From the NCBI GenBank assembly GCA_035507155.1, contig DATJOK010000054.1, positions 1-64,000 on the forward strand: DNA of 64,000 bases. Reading direction: 5' to 3'. The notes below the pieces were generated by a model, which was not told where the DNA came from, did no database searches, and worked only from the letters and a program-made list of their open reading frames with translations. Of the stretch, positions 24,934-35,376 are shown one piece after another; the first letter of the stretch is position 1, and every line of letters begins with the position of its first letter. The position numbers and the translations under genes are program-made. Origin of the DNA: DASZHJ01 sp035507155. Its GTDB lineage: Bacteria > Pseudomonadota > Alphaproteobacteria > ATCC43930 > CGMCC-115725.

Positions 24934-25461
24934 TCATCGCTCCTCCCCGGCAAAATGCGCCCGCAGCTTGAGCATGGCCTTGTGATGCGTGCTCCTGACG
25001 GTCTGGGGGTCGACCCCGAGCGTCTTGGCGATGTCCGCCACGTCCATATCCTTCTCGTACAACAGGGTTAGAACCAGCTGCTGGCGTGGCGACAGCAAGT
25101 CCTTCGGGAGCTTGAGCGGCTCATGGTGAACATCGCTCACCGCGAGCAGCATCTCCGGCACGTCGTCGATGGCGGTGGACGGAGGGCGGTGCCGGCGCTG
25201 CGCGTCGCGGGCGGTGCTGCGGGCGACGATGGTGAGCCAGGTGGAGAGGCCGGCCCGGTTTGCGTCATAGGTTTTGAGGAGGCGGAAGTTGTCCTTGCAG
25301 AGCCGGACGAAGACTTCCTGGACCAGATCCTCTGCCTCGGCGCCCTCGCGCACCAGGCCGCGTACCGCTGACATCAGCAGTCCGGCATAGCGCCTAACGA
25401 AGGCGTCCCAGGCTCCCTTCTGTCCCGAGATCAGCGCCCTGAGCTCGCTGCCGTCCGCCAC
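24934..25461 (-). CDS. ECF-family RNA polymerase sigma factor
   Basis: 175 residues. Region 2 contains WDAFVRRYAGLLMSAV, AEDLVQEVFVRL and GLSTWLTIVARSTARDAQRR. Region 4 contains LSPRQQLVLTLLYEKDMDVADIAKTLGVDPQTVRSTHHKAMLKLR in two stretches, a clear helix-turn-helix for -35 recognition. There are no regions 1.1 or 3. The anti-sigma gene follows 62 bp downstream. The operon probably autoregulates, but I could not identify a duplicated ECF promoter upstream. The downstream genes suggest response to envelope or metal stress. Confidence 0.93.
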   Translation of the reverse strand: MADGSELRALISGQKGAWDAFVRRYAGLLMSAVRGLVREGAEAEDLVQEVFVRLCKDNFRLLKTYDANRAGLSTWLTIVARSTARDAQRRHRPPSTAIDDVPEMLLAVSDVHHEPLKLPKDLLSPRQQLVLTLLYEKDMDVADIAKTLGVDPQTVRSTHHKAMLKLRAHFAGEER

Positions 25462-25563
25462 GCCAAAATTCTCCCGCGATATTCTATGCGTCGAGGGTGG
25501 GAACTATCCGCGATTGCGGTTCCGTTTCCGGCGACGTCTCAGGCAAGCGGCTTCCCGGCCCTT

Positions 25564-27177
<1,614 letters not shown>

Positions 27178-27294
27178 GAGGACCTTTGCGGGAAGACAGG
27201 GCCGCGGAGCGGCGGGGCCATATGGCGCGGTCAAACACCTTTTCCCGCGCGCCGTCAAGGCGATGGGACGCGGCCGAATGACCTTGGCCGCCGG

Positions 27295-27777
27295 TTACTT
27301 CTTGCGGAAACTGTCGAGGGCAACCACCTCGCCGCTCTTGGCCTCGGCAGGCTTGCTCTTGCCGGAGGCCGACTCCGGGACGGTGGGAATGATGGCGCCG
27401 GGCGCAGGGGCCTGAGTCTCGTCGCTGGCGGTCTGGAACTGCAGGCCGAACTTGACCGAGGGATCGGCGAAGGCGCTGATCGCCGCGAAGGGCACGCTCA
27501 GATGCTCAGGCTTGTTCTGGAAGCTCAGCGTCACCGAGAAGCCTTCCTCGGTGACCTCGAGGTCGTAGAACTGGTGCTCGAGCACGATCGTCATCTCGTC
27601 GGGATAGCGTTCCGCGAGGTAGTCGGGAACGGCGACGCCGGCCGCGCGGGTCCGGAAGGTGATGTAGAAATGATGCGCCCCCGGCAGGCCCTTGGAAGCG
27701 GCGACGGCGAGCGCCTCGCGCACCACCCCGCGCAACGCCTGCTCGACCATCCTATCGTAGCGCAGCACGTCCTTCAC
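27295..27777 (-). CDS. sspB: SspB-family ClpXP adaptor (alphaproteobacterial type)
   Basis: 160 residues. YDRMVEQALRGVVREAL leads into a compact beta domain with HHFYITFRT, VPDYLAERYPDEMTIVLEH and FYDLEVTEEGFSVTLSF, the SspB substrate-binding fold. A flexible Pro/Ala/Lys linker ends in VALDSFRKK, a likely ClpX-binding tail. SspB tethers ssrA-tagged peptides to the ClpXP protease. The tmRNA gene that encodes the tag lies 62 bp upstream on the same strand, so tag and adaptor genes are adjacent. A nearer Met (MVEQAL) is an alternative start. Confidence 0.92.
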   Translation of the reverse strand: MKDVLRYDRMVEQALRGVVREALAVAASKGLPGAHHFYITFRTRAAGVAVPDYLAERYPDEMTIVLEHQFYDLEVTEEGFSVTLSFQNKPEHLSVPFAAISAFADPSVKFGLQFQTASDETQAPAPGAIIPTVPESASGKSKPAEAKSGEVVALDSFRKK

Positions 27778-27838
27778 ATTTCCTCGCTCGTCCCTGTTCC
27801 AAGCCGGATTATGGGATCCGGCGGGAGGTAATGGAAGT

Positions 27839-28118
27839 GGGGGGCTTCTGTTGCCCGGTGCCCCCCGAACCGCGCTTGCTTAGTGATTAAGCAGCGAGTG
27901 CGATTGAGTTATCGTTCGCACGTCTAAGTGGCCCGATAACGGCGGTACCATGCCGAGCGAAAGGCTACACCTTTACCACGCGCGTCGATCCTGGTTCGCC
28001 CCCATGACACCCCGCCACCGGCGGGGATGACCGAGAAATGGTGGAGGCGCCGGGTACTGCCCCCGGGTCCGCAACGCTTATGCCGTGCTCCGTTTATCGC
28101 CATAGTCGGTTGCCCGAC
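27839..28118 (-). ncRNA. ssrA: Circularly permuted two-piece tmRNA (ssrA)
   Basis: Read on the minus strand, the acceptor piece comes first and ends CCCGGCGCCTCCACCA, with the CCA at 28039-28041. A short intervening hairpin region follows, and the coding piece starts at 28003 with GGGGGCG, which pairs with CGCCTCC to form a 7-bp acceptor stem. The T-like stem is CCGGG/CCCGG around GGCAGTA. The tag reading frame at 27887-27919 encodes ANDNSIALAA then TAA. This permuted layout is the alphaproteobacterial form. The 5' and 3' limits are estimates, the 3' end set by the hairpin GGGGGGC/GCCCCCC at 27839-27866. A 74-codon ORF across it is spurious. Confidence 0.9.
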
Positions 28119-28124
28119 GCCTCC

Positions 28125-28152
28125 AATATAGGGGTTCCCGGCCGACACGCAA
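28125..28152 (-). promoter_or_regulatory. Putative promoter of ssrA
   Basis: Minus-strand TTGCGT (28147-28152), 16 bases, then TATATT (28125-28130), placing transcription start near 28118, just before the acceptor piece of the tmRNA. Confidence 0.5.
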
Positions 28153-28232
28153 CCGCCCGCCGAGTCGCGCTTGGAGAGGAGCCCGCGGTCCCGGTAGAGT
28201 GCGAGCCCATCGCCAGAAAGGTTTCGCTAAGC

Positions 28233-29171
28233 ATGCCGCTGACGTCAGAGCAGGAAGCGGAGATCGAGCGGCTCCGCGCCGAGACGACGCCGACGCGCCG
28301 CGCCACGGTGCCGGCGCTCGAGGAGATCCTCTATCGGGCGACGCCGCTGCTCGACCACGGTTTCGTGCGGGTCATCGACTACATGGGTGACGATGCCGCG
28401 GTGGTGCAGGCGGCGCGCGTCTCCTATGGCAGAGGGACGAAGAAGATCAGCGAGGACCGCGGCCTCATTCACTATCTGATGCGGCATCGGCACACGACGC
28501 CCTTCGAGATGTGCGAGATCAAGTACCACGTGAAGCTGCCGATCTTTGTGGCACGGCAATGGATCCGCCACCGCACCGCCAACGTGAACGAGTACTCGGC
28601 CCGCTATTCGATTCTCGACAACGAGTTCTATCTGCCGGCGCCGGAGCAGATCGCCGCGCAGTCGAAGAGCAACCGTCAGGGCCGCGGCACCACCCTGCCG
28701 CCAGCGGAAACCGCCCGCGTGCTCGATCTCCTGCGCGAGGACGCGCTCCGGTCCTATCGGGGATACGCCGAGCTGCTGAACGAGGACGAGACCGGAAACG
28801 TGGTCGATCCCGGCCGCCAGGGCCTCGCCCGCGAGCTCGCCCGCATGAACCTGACGCTCGGCTTTTATACCCAGTGGTACTGGAAGACCGACCTGCACAA
28901 TCTTCTCAATTTCCTCAGCCTCCGCGCCGACCCGCACGCGCAGTACGAGATCCGCGTCTATGCCGACGCCATGCTGGAGACGCTGGAGCGCTGGGTGCCC
29001 GTCACCGCCGAGGCGTTTCGGCAGTATCGACTTGGCGGCGCGCATCTCTCCGCCAACGGGCTCGCGGTGGTGAAGCGCCTGCTCGCTGGCGAGGACGTGC
29101 GCCAGCCCGAAAGCGGCATGTCCAAGCGTGAATGGACGGAGCTGATGGAGACGCTGGGCCGCACTGGCTAG
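28233..29171 (+). CDS. thyX: FAD-dependent thymidylate synthase ThyX
   Basis: 312 residues from ATG 28233; the frame is open further upstream but there it runs antisense through the tmRNA. The ThyX motif RHRTANVNEYS is at 112-122 and binds FAD and dUMP. RHRHTTPFE at 84-92 and the C-terminal LRADPHAQYEIRVYADAM are also characteristic. It methylates dUMP to dTMP using methylene-tetrahydrofolate, with FAD and NADPH as reductant. A thyA gene is not in this window, so whether it is the only thymidylate synthase cannot be judged here. Confidence 0.95.
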   Translation: MPLTSEQEAEIERLRAETTPTRRATVPALEEILYRATPLLDHGFVRVIDYMGDDAAVVQAARVSYGRGTKKISEDRGLIHYLMRHRHTTPFEMCEIKYHVKLPIFVARQWIRHRTANVNEYSARYSILDNEFYLPAPEQIAAQSKSNRQGRGTTLPPAETARVLDLLREDALRSYRGYAELLNEDETGNVVDPGRQGLARELARMNLTLGFYTQWYWKTDLHNLLNFLSLRADPHAQYEIRVYADAMLETLERWVPVTAEAFRQYRLGGAHLSANGLAVVKRLLAGEDVRQPESGMSKREWTELMETLGRTG

Positions 29172-29189
29172 CGCCCGGCTCCTCTGCCG

Positions 29190-30317
29190 CTACTGAATGA
29201 CGATCCGGGGTGCCGCACGCTGCGCGGCGCCCGAGAGCGTCGCCCAGAGCCGCTCGGCCATAGCGCGAAAGAGCTTGGCGTGCTCGCTGTCGGGCTGCGA
29301 GACCACGATCGGGTGGCCATCGTCGGAGGTCTCGCGGATCGCGATGTCGAGCGGGACCTCGCCGAGGAAGTCGGTGCCGAGCTTCTCCGCCTCGCGACGC
29401 GCGCCGCCATGGCTGAAGATCTCGCTCCGTTCGCCGCAATGAGGGCAGCGGAAGTAGCTCATGTTCTCGACGATGCCGAGCACCGGCACGTCGACCTTGC
29501 GGAACATGTTGAGCCCCTTGCGCGCGTCGAGGAGGGCGATGTCCTGCGGCGTCGAGACGATCACGGCGCCGGAGAGCGGCACCTGCTGCGCCATGGTGAG
29601 CTGCGCATCGCCGGTGCCGGGCGGCAGGTCGACGACGAGGATGTCGAGCTCGCCCCAGTTGACGTCGCGCAGCATCTGCTGGATCGCGCTCATCACCATG
29701 GGACCGCGCCAGATCATCGGCGTGTCCTCGGGCACTAGGAAGCCCATCGACATGCACTTGATGCCGTAGTTCTGCATCGGCTGCAGCACGCGGCCGTCTT
29801 GCGACGTGGGCTTGCCCGCGATCCCCATCATGCGCGGCATGGAGGGGCCGTAGATGTCAGCGTCCAGAAGGCCGACCTTGAGGCCATTGGCGTGGAAGGC
29901 GAGGGCGAGATTGACCGCGACCGTCGACTTGCCGACGCCACCCTTACCGGACGCCACCGCGACGATCGTCTTGACCCCCGGTACCAGCGCCTTGCCGCCA
30001 TGCCCGTGAGCGGCCGGACCATGCGCGTGTTGGGTAGCCTGCGGCCGCGCTGCCGCCGGCGCGGGCTTGTGCTCGGCGGTCAGCACCGCGGTCACCGACA
30101 GCACGCCCTCGAGCCGCTCCACGGCGCGCTCCGCCGCCTTGCGCAGCGGCTCGAGCTTCGGGCCGCGCTCGGCATCGACCTCGATGGAGAAGCCGACGTT
30201 GCCGTCCTTGACGACGAGTCCGGATATCATGCCCAGGCTCACGACGTCACGCTGACGGTCGGGATCGATCACCTGGCGGAGAGCGGCCAGGATCTGGTCT
30301 CGTGTTACCGCGCTCAT
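29190..30317 (-). CDS. Mrp/ApbC/NBP35-type Fe-S carrier P-loop ATPase
   Basis: 375 residues. The N-terminal MIP18-like domain (residues 1-80, VIDPDRQRDVVSLGMI) is joined by an Ala/Pro/His-rich linker to the P-loop domain with the deviant Walker A SGKGGVGKST at 123-132. VVDLPPGTGDAQL is the switch region. The CPHC motif at 291-294 bridges a 4Fe-4S cluster in the dimer. Members deliver Fe-S clusters to apo-proteins. The gene is convergent with thyX and divergent from hflK; the 157-bp gap with hflK must hold both promoters. Confidence 0.93.
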   Translation of the reverse strand: MSAVTRDQILAALRQVIDPDRQRDVVSLGMISGLVVKDGNVGFSIEVDAERGPKLEPLRKAAERAVERLEGVLSVTAVLTAEHKPAPAAARPQATQHAHGPAAHGHGGKALVPGVKTIVAVASGKGGVGKSTVAVNLALAFHANGLKVGLLDADIYGPSMPRMMGIAGKPTSQDGRVLQPMQNYGIKCMSMGFLVPEDTPMIWRGPMVMSAIQQMLRDVNWGELDILVVDLPPGTGDAQLTMAQQVPLSGAVIVSTPQDIALLDARKGLNMFRKVDVPVLGIVENMSYFRCPHCGERSEIFSHGGARREAEKLGTDFLGEVPLDIAIRETSDDGHPIVVSQPDSEHAKLFRAMAERLWATLSGAAQRAAPRIVIQ

Positions 30318-30474
30318 GCGCGCTCACCTCTCGTCCTTGACAATCGGCCGCCGGTCCCGATCATCCGGGGGCGCCGCACGGACCAATCCGGTAGGGATGG
30401 GTTTGATATAGGAAATCGCGGTGCAATTGCAAAGGCAACGGCCTTTGCACCAGCAACAGAGAGGCAGCCGGACG

Positions 30475-31632
30475 ATGCCGTGGACGAATCAGGGAGGCGG
30501 CGGAGGCGGTGGGCCGTGGGGCGGCGGTCAAAGCCCGTGGGGTCGCGGACCGCAGGGTCCGAAGGTCGAGGACATCATCAAGCGCAGCCAGGACCGCCTG
30601 CGTGGCCTGCTGCCCGGCGGGTTCGGCAGCGCGCCGGGCGTGATCATCGTGCTGGCCATCGTCCTTCTGCTGTGGCTGGCGAGCGGCTTCTATCGGGTGC
30701 TGCCTGATGAGGAGGGCATCGTGCTCCGCTTCGGCGCGTTCGAGCGCCGCGCCTTTCCCGGCCTCAACTATCACCTGCCGTCGCCGATCGAGACTGTCTA
30801 TACGCCGAAGGTGACGCGCGTGAATCGCCTCGATGTCGGTTACCGTCCGAGCGAGCGCGCGCAGAACCGCGTTCCGCAGGTGCCGGAAGAGGCCCTGATG
30901 CTGACCGGCGACGAGAACATCGTCGACATCAACTTCTTCGTCCTCTGGCGCATCAAGGAGGCGAAAGACTACCTCTTCAATATCGCCGATCCCGAGCAGA
31001 CCGTGAAGGCGGCGGCGGAAAGCGCCATGCGCGAGGTGATCGGCCATACCGACATCGCGAAGGCGCTGGCGCCCGGCCGCGCCGCCATCGAGCAGGAGGC
31101 ACAGAAGCTGCTGCAGGACATGCTGGACAGCTATCACAGCGGCATCGAGGTGACGGAGCTTCGCCTCGAGAAGGTCGATCCGCCGCCGCAGGTGATCGAT
31201 TCCTTCCGCGACGTGCAGAGCGCCAAGATCGACTACACCCGTCTCCAGAACGAGGCTGACGCCTATCAGAACGACGTGGTGCCGCGCGCGCAAGGCGACG
31301 CGGCGCGCCTCGTCCAGGAGGCGGAAGCCTACAAGCAGCAGGTGGTGAAGCAGGCGGAGGGCGACGCCCAGCGCTTCATCTCGGTCTACAACGCCTACAA
31401 GCAGGCGCCCGACATCACCGCGCGGCGACTCTACATCGAGACCATGCAGGACGTGCTCAAGAACTCCAACAAGATCATCCTCGATCGCGCGGCCACGGCC
31501 TCCGGCGTAGTACCCTATCTGCCGCTGCCCGAGCTCAAGCCCGGCAAGACTACTGCCGGCAGCACGACGGTCGCGCCGGCGCCGCGGGTTCCAACCTCGC
31601 CTGGGGTCTCGTCGCGGGGGACGCAGCCATGA
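30475..31632 (+). CDS. hflK: HflK, FtsH protease modulator subunit
   Basis: 385 residues from ATG 30475. A glycine-rich N terminus (MPWTNQGGGGGGG) is usual for HflK. One transmembrane segment lies at about 58-75 (GVIIVLAIVLLLWLASGFY), followed by an SPFH/prohibitin domain (VLPDEEGIVLRFG) and a long coiled coil rich in Glu/Ala/Gln. HflK and HflC form a cage around FtsH at the inner membrane and modulate degradation of membrane proteins. Its stop overlaps the hflC start by 4 bp (ATGA). The C terminus is Pro/Thr-rich. Confidence 0.95.
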   Translation: MPWTNQGGGGGGGPWGGGQSPWGRGPQGPKVEDIIKRSQDRLRGLLPGGFGSAPGVIIVLAIVLLLWLASGFYRVLPDEEGIVLRFGAFERRAFPGLNYHLPSPIETVYTPKVTRVNRLDVGYRPSERAQNRVPQVPEEALMLTGDENIVDINFFVLWRIKEAKDYLFNIADPEQTVKAAAESAMREVIGHTDIAKALAPGRAAIEQEAQKLLQDMLDSYHSGIEVTELRLEKVDPPPQVIDSFRDVQSAKIDYTRLQNEADAYQNDVVPRAQGDAARLVQEAEAYKQQVVKQAEGDAQRFISVYNAYKQAPDITARRLYIETMQDVLKNSNKIILDRAATASGVVPYLPLPELKPGKTTAGSTTVAPAPRVPTSPGVSSRGTQP

Positions 31633-32519
31633 ACAACCGCTATCTCATTCCTGCCGGCGCGCTCATCGTCGTCCTGCTGATCCTCGGCTTCAGCTCGCTC
31701 TTCGTCGTCCATCAGACCGAGCAGGCGCTGGTATTGCAATTCGGCAAGCCGGTGGGCGCGCCGATCCGCGATCCCGGTCTCAAGTTCAAGATCCCCCTGG
31801 TGCAGAACGTCGTCTTCTACGACAAGCGAATCCTCTATCTCGAGCCCTCCGCAGAGGAGGTGAACGCCGCCGATCAGAAGCGTCTCGTGGTCGACAGTTA
31901 TGCGCGCTACACCATCGACAGTCCGCTCCAGTTCTATCAGTCGGTCGGATCCGAGGCGGCGGCGAACGCGCGGCTCTCTTCGATCATCAACAGCACGCTC
32001 CGGCAGGTGATCGGCAATGTGCCGCTGGCGTCCGTCGTGGCCGAGCGCCGCGCCGAGGTCATGCAAGACGTGCGCACGGCGGTCAACGTGCAGGCAAAGG
32101 CTTTCGGCATCACGGTGATCGACGTGCGCATCCGGCGCGCCGACCTGCCCTCCGAGAACAGCCAGGCAATCTTCGACCGCATGAAGACCGAGCGCCAGCG
32201 CGAGGCGGCGCAGTTCCGTGCCGAAGGCGCCCGCGAGGCCAACAAGATCCGCGCCAATGCCGATCGGCAGCGGATCGAGATCCTGGCTGATGCGCAGAAG
32301 CAGGCGCAGATCCTGCGTGGCGAAGGCGACGCGCAGACGATCCAGATCTATGCCGACGCGTTCGGCCGCGATAAGGATTTCTTCAGCTTCTACCGCTCTC
32401 TCGAGGCCTATCGGAACGCGCTCGCCAACGGCGACACCACCCTGGTGCTATCGCCGGACAGCGAGTTTCTGCGGTTCCTGGGGTCACCCAACGGCGAGAT
32501 CTCGAAGCAGCAGCACTGA
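31629..32519 (+). CDS. hflC: HflC, FtsH protease modulator subunit
   Basis: 296 residues. An N-terminal transmembrane segment (YLIPAGALIVVLLILGFSSLFVV) is followed by the SPFH domain (HQTEQALVLQFGKPV; DPGLKFKIPLVQNVVFYDKR). A coiled-coil region with TERQREAAQFRAEGAREANK leads into AQTIQIYADAFGRDKDFFSFYRSLEAY, the classical HflC tail. It partners HflK in regulating FtsH. The start lies within the hflK stop, so the two should be made in equal amounts. Confidence 0.95.
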   Translation: MNNRYLIPAGALIVVLLILGFSSLFVVHQTEQALVLQFGKPVGAPIRDPGLKFKIPLVQNVVFYDKRILYLEPSAEEVNAADQKRLVVDSYARYTIDSPLQFYQSVGSEAAANARLSSIINSTLRQVIGNVPLASVVAERRAEVMQDVRTAVNVQAKAFGITVIDVRIRRADLPSENSQAIFDRMKTERQREAAQFRAEGAREANKIRANADRQRIEILADAQKQAQILRGEGDAQTIQIYADAFGRDKDFFSFYRSLEAYRNALANGDTTLVLSPDSEFLRFLGSPNGEISKQQH

Positions 32520-32542
32520 CCGGGCTCGCGGCCGACGTCCGC

Positions 32543-32728
32543 ATGCAGGACTTTGCCACAGCGCTTGCCCTCGTCTTTGTGATAGAGGGAATCGCATTGG
32601 CGCTGCTGCCGGAAGCCATGAAGCGAGCCGCTGTCCAGATGGCGGTGATCCCGGCTTCCGCCTTGCGCCTCGGGGGTTTGGCCGCGGCATGCCTGGGTGT
32701 TGCGGCAGTTTGGCTCATCCGACGCTGA
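32543..32728 (+). CDS. DUF2065 family small membrane protein
   Basis: 61 residues with two hydrophobic helices: ATALALVFVIEGIALALLP and LRLGGLAAACLGVAAVWLI. This matches the DUF2065/YjeT family, which regularly follows hflC in Proteobacteria and has no assigned function. The position 23 bp after hflC and before degP suggests a role in inner-membrane proteostasis, by inference. Confidence 0.88.
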   Translation: MQDFATALALVFVIEGIALALLPEAMKRAAVQMAVIPASALRLGGLAAACLGVAAVWLIRR

Positions 32729-32792
32729 GTTCGACGGCTGGTTTGCCGTCGACCGTCTCCCCATTTATTATAGCCGCCTGGAAGTCCCCCTC

Positions 32793-34355
32793 ATGCCCGC
32801 GGGAGTAGCTCAAGTGACCGCCGTGATCGCAAGTCGCAGTCGCATCCTGAGTGTCGCGCCGCCCGGGATCGCGCCCCGCGCTGGCTGGCTGAAGCGTGCC
32901 GCCATCGCCCTGGTCCTGGCAGCCATTCTCCTGCCCGCTGAGCCGGTTGGCGCCAAGCCGGCGCCCGACGGGTTCGCTGATCTGGCGGCAAAGCTGCTGC
33001 CGGCGGTGGTTAATATCTCGACCACCCAGACCATCAAGGGCGATAAGCTCGCGCGGACGCCCGACATGCCGCAATTCCCGCCCGGCTCGCCGCTCGACGA
33101 GCTGTTCAAGGACTTCCTCGACAAGAACCAGAAAAACGGCCATCCCGAGGCGATGCCCCGCCGGGCGACCTCGTTGGGCTCCGGTTTTGTCATTGATCCC
33201 AGCGGCCTGATCGTCACTAACAATCACGTGATCGCCGACGCCGACGAGATCACGGTCACGCTGCAGGACAATACCTCGCTGAAGGCGGAGTTGGTCGGCA
33301 AGGACACCAAGGTCGATCTGGCGCTGCTCCGGGTGAAGGCCAGCAAGCCACTGACGTCGGTGAAGTTCGGCGACAGCGACCAGACCCGGGTGGGCGACTG
33401 GGTGCTGGCGATCGGCAACCCGTTCGGTCTCGGCGGCACGGTCACCGCGGGTATCCTGTCGGCGCGCGGCCGCGACATCAATGCCGGGCAATACGACGAC
33501 TTCCTGCAGACCGATGCCTCGATCAATCGCGGCAACTCGGGCGGCCCCATGTTCAACATGGCCGGCGAGGTGATCGGTGTGAACACGGCGATCTATTCGC
33601 CTTCGGGCGGCTCGATCGGCATCGGCTTCGCCATTCCTTCCAATGAGGCGAAGCCCGTCCTCGACCAGATCAGGCAGTACGGTCATCCGCGGCGCGGCTG
33701 GCTCGGCGTGCGCATCCAGGGCGTCACCGACGAGATCGCGGAGAGCCTCGGTCTCGACAAGCCGCACGGCGCCCTGATCGCCAGCGTGAACGATGGCGGA
33801 CCGGCCCAGAAGGCGGGCATCCAGCCGGGCGACGTCGTCCTCACTTTCGACGGCAAGGACGTTCCCGACGTGCGGCACCTGCCGCGGGTGGTGGCGGAGA
33901 CGCCGATCGACAAGAGCGTCAAGGTCACGGTCTGGCGCAAGCGCAAGGAGGAGGTGGTCGACGTCAAGGTCGGCGAGCTCGACGATACCGATCAGCAGGT
34001 GGCGAGCACCGGCGACAAGCCCGGCAATGCGCCAGCCGACAACGTGCCGACGGTGAAGACCCTTGGCATGTCTTTGGCCACGATCACCCCTGACTTGCGC
34101 GACAAGTTCTCGCTCGCCGACGACGCGGCCGGCGTGGTGGTCACCGACGTCCAGAACGGCAGCGCCGGCGCCGACAAGCAGCTCAAAGCCGGGGACATCA
34201 TCGTCGAGGTGGCGCAGGAGGAAGTGAAGACGCCCTCCCAGGTGGTCGACAAGATCGAGGAAGCGAAGAAGGCCGGCCGCAAGTCCGTGCTCCTGCTGAT
34301 CGATCGCCAGGGCGAGCTCGGCTGGAAGGCGCTGCGCATCGACGGCAAAGGCTGA
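32793..34355 (+). CDS. Do-family periplasmic serine protease (DegP/HtrA-like)
   Basis: About 520 residues. A signal peptide (LKRAAIALVLAAILLPAEPVGA) precedes the trypsin-like domain with the triad His145 (TNNHVIAD), Asp175 (DLALLRV) and Ser249 (GNSGGPM), counting from ATG 32793. Two PDZ domains follow (RRGWLGVRIQGV onward, and from about residue 410). It degrades or refolds misfolded envelope proteins. GTG 32814 with GGGAG eight bases upstream is an equally credible start. The gene closes the hflK-hflC-DUF2065-degP group, which together handles membrane and periplasmic protein quality control. Confidence 0.93.
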   Translation: MPAGVAQVTAVIASRSRILSVAPPGIAPRAGWLKRAAIALVLAAILLPAEPVGAKPAPDGFADLAAKLLPAVVNISTTQTIKGDKLARTPDMPQFPPGSPLDELFKDFLDKNQKNGHPEAMPRRATSLGSGFVIDPSGLIVTNNHVIADADEITVTLQDNTSLKAELVGKDTKVDLALLRVKASKPLTSVKFGDSDQTRVGDWVLAIGNPFGLGGTVTAGILSARGRDINAGQYDDFLQTDASINRGNSGGPMFNMAGEVIGVNTAIYSPSGGSIGIGFAIPSNEAKPVLDQIRQYGHPRRGWLGVRIQGVTDEIAESLGLDKPHGALIASVNDGGPAQKAGIQPGDVVLTFDGKDVPDVRHLPRVVAETPIDKSVKVTVWRKRKEEVVDVKVGELDDTDQQVASTGDKPGNAPADNVPTVKTLGMSLATITPDLRDKFSLADDAAGVVVTDVQNGSAGADKQLKAGDIIVEVAQEEVKTPSQVVDKIEEAKKAGRKSVLLLIDRQGELGWKALRIDGKG

Positions 34356-34378
34356 CCTGCCGCTCTGAGGGATCGCCG

Positions 34379-35296
34379 TCAGCCGGCAGGGCGCTTGATC
34401 TCGCTCGCGCGATAGCCCTGGACGTAGAGAAGCGCCGTCAGATCGGCGTGGTCGATGCGGTATCGCGCCTCGGCCCGTACTGTCGGCTTGGCGTGATAGG
34501 CGATGCCGACGCCGGCGGCTCTGAGCATCGGCAGATCGTTGGCGCCGTCCCCCACAGCCACGGTCTCCGCCAGCGCGAGGTTGTGCTCGGCGGCGAGGGT
34601 CTCCAGCGTCCGCAGCTTTGCGTCACGGTCCAGGATCGGCTCCCGCACGGCGCCGGCGAGGGCACCGGCGGCGGTGAGCAGCTCATTGGCCACGTCCATG
34701 TGGAAGCCGAGCTTGCTCCGAACCGGGCCGGTAAAGCTGCGGAATCCACCCGAGACGAGGGCCGTGTAAGCGCCCGCCGCTCGCATGGTCGTCACCAGCT
34801 CGCCGGCGCCGGGGTTGATGCGGATGCGCTCGCGGGCCTCTTCCAGTACATGGACGGGGACGCCCTTGAGCAGGGCCACCCGCTCGCGCAGCGCGCCGGC
34901 GAAGTCGATCTCGCCGTTCATGGCCCGCCGGGTCAGCTCGGCAACCCGGGGGCCAAGCCGCAAGATGTCCGCCAGCTCGTCCAGCATCTCGTTGGCGATG
35001 ATCGTCGATTCCATGTCGGCCACCAGCAGCCGGCGCCGCCGCCCGGCCCGCGGCTGGGCTACGAGATCAAGATCCAGCTCGCCGATCGCGCCCTCTAGCG
35101 CGCCGCGCACGGCCGTTTCCGCAGCGTCGGCTTCGATACCCTGAAAGGCGAGATCGACGGCGAGATCCGGCGCAAGCCAGTCTGCCGGAACCGGCGATGC
35201 GCCCAATTTTCGAAGTGTTTCGTCGGCAGTCTCGAGCACCGCCAGCCAGGCACCGCGGAAGCCCGGCCCGGCGATCAAGGTGAGGACGTTTTCCAT
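34379..35296 (-). CDS. serB: Phosphoserine phosphatase SerB
   Basis: 305 residues. An N-terminal ACT-like region of about 80 residues precedes a HAD phosphatase domain with motif I DMESTI at 94-99, motif II ALVSGGF, and motif III/IV AVGDGANDLPML. It removes phosphate from O-phosphoserine in serine synthesis. In motif I the second carboxylate is Glu96, where E. coli and human enzymes have Asp; this position is the general acid/base. The remaining active-site motifs are intact, so activity is likely. Convergent with the degP-like gene (23 bp) and divergent from miaA. Confidence 0.93.
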   Translation of the reverse strand: MENVLTLIAGPGFRGAWLAVLETADETLRKLGASPVPADWLAPDLAVDLAFQGIEADAAETAVRGALEGAIGELDLDLVAQPRAGRRRRLLVADMESTIIANEMLDELADILRLGPRVAELTRRAMNGEIDFAGALRERVALLKGVPVHVLEEARERIRINPGAGELVTTMRAAGAYTALVSGGFRSFTGPVRSKLGFHMDVANELLTAAGALAGAVREPILDRDAKLRTLETLAAEHNLALAETVAVGDGANDLPMLRAAGVGIAYHAKPTVRAEARYRIDHADLTALLYVQGYRASEIKRPAG

Positions 35297-35376
35297 GGTC
35301 AGCGCGATTTATCGGCGACGCGCCGCGAGGGCGCAAGACGTCATGCGGTGTTGACGAGTTGTGCTAGAGATCGCCC

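Noticed and set aside
27924..28148. A 74-codon minus-strand ORF and the plus-strand upstream extension of thyX to 28038
   Set aside because: Both cross the tmRNA gene. The structural RNA explains the sequence, and the thyX family starts near 28233.
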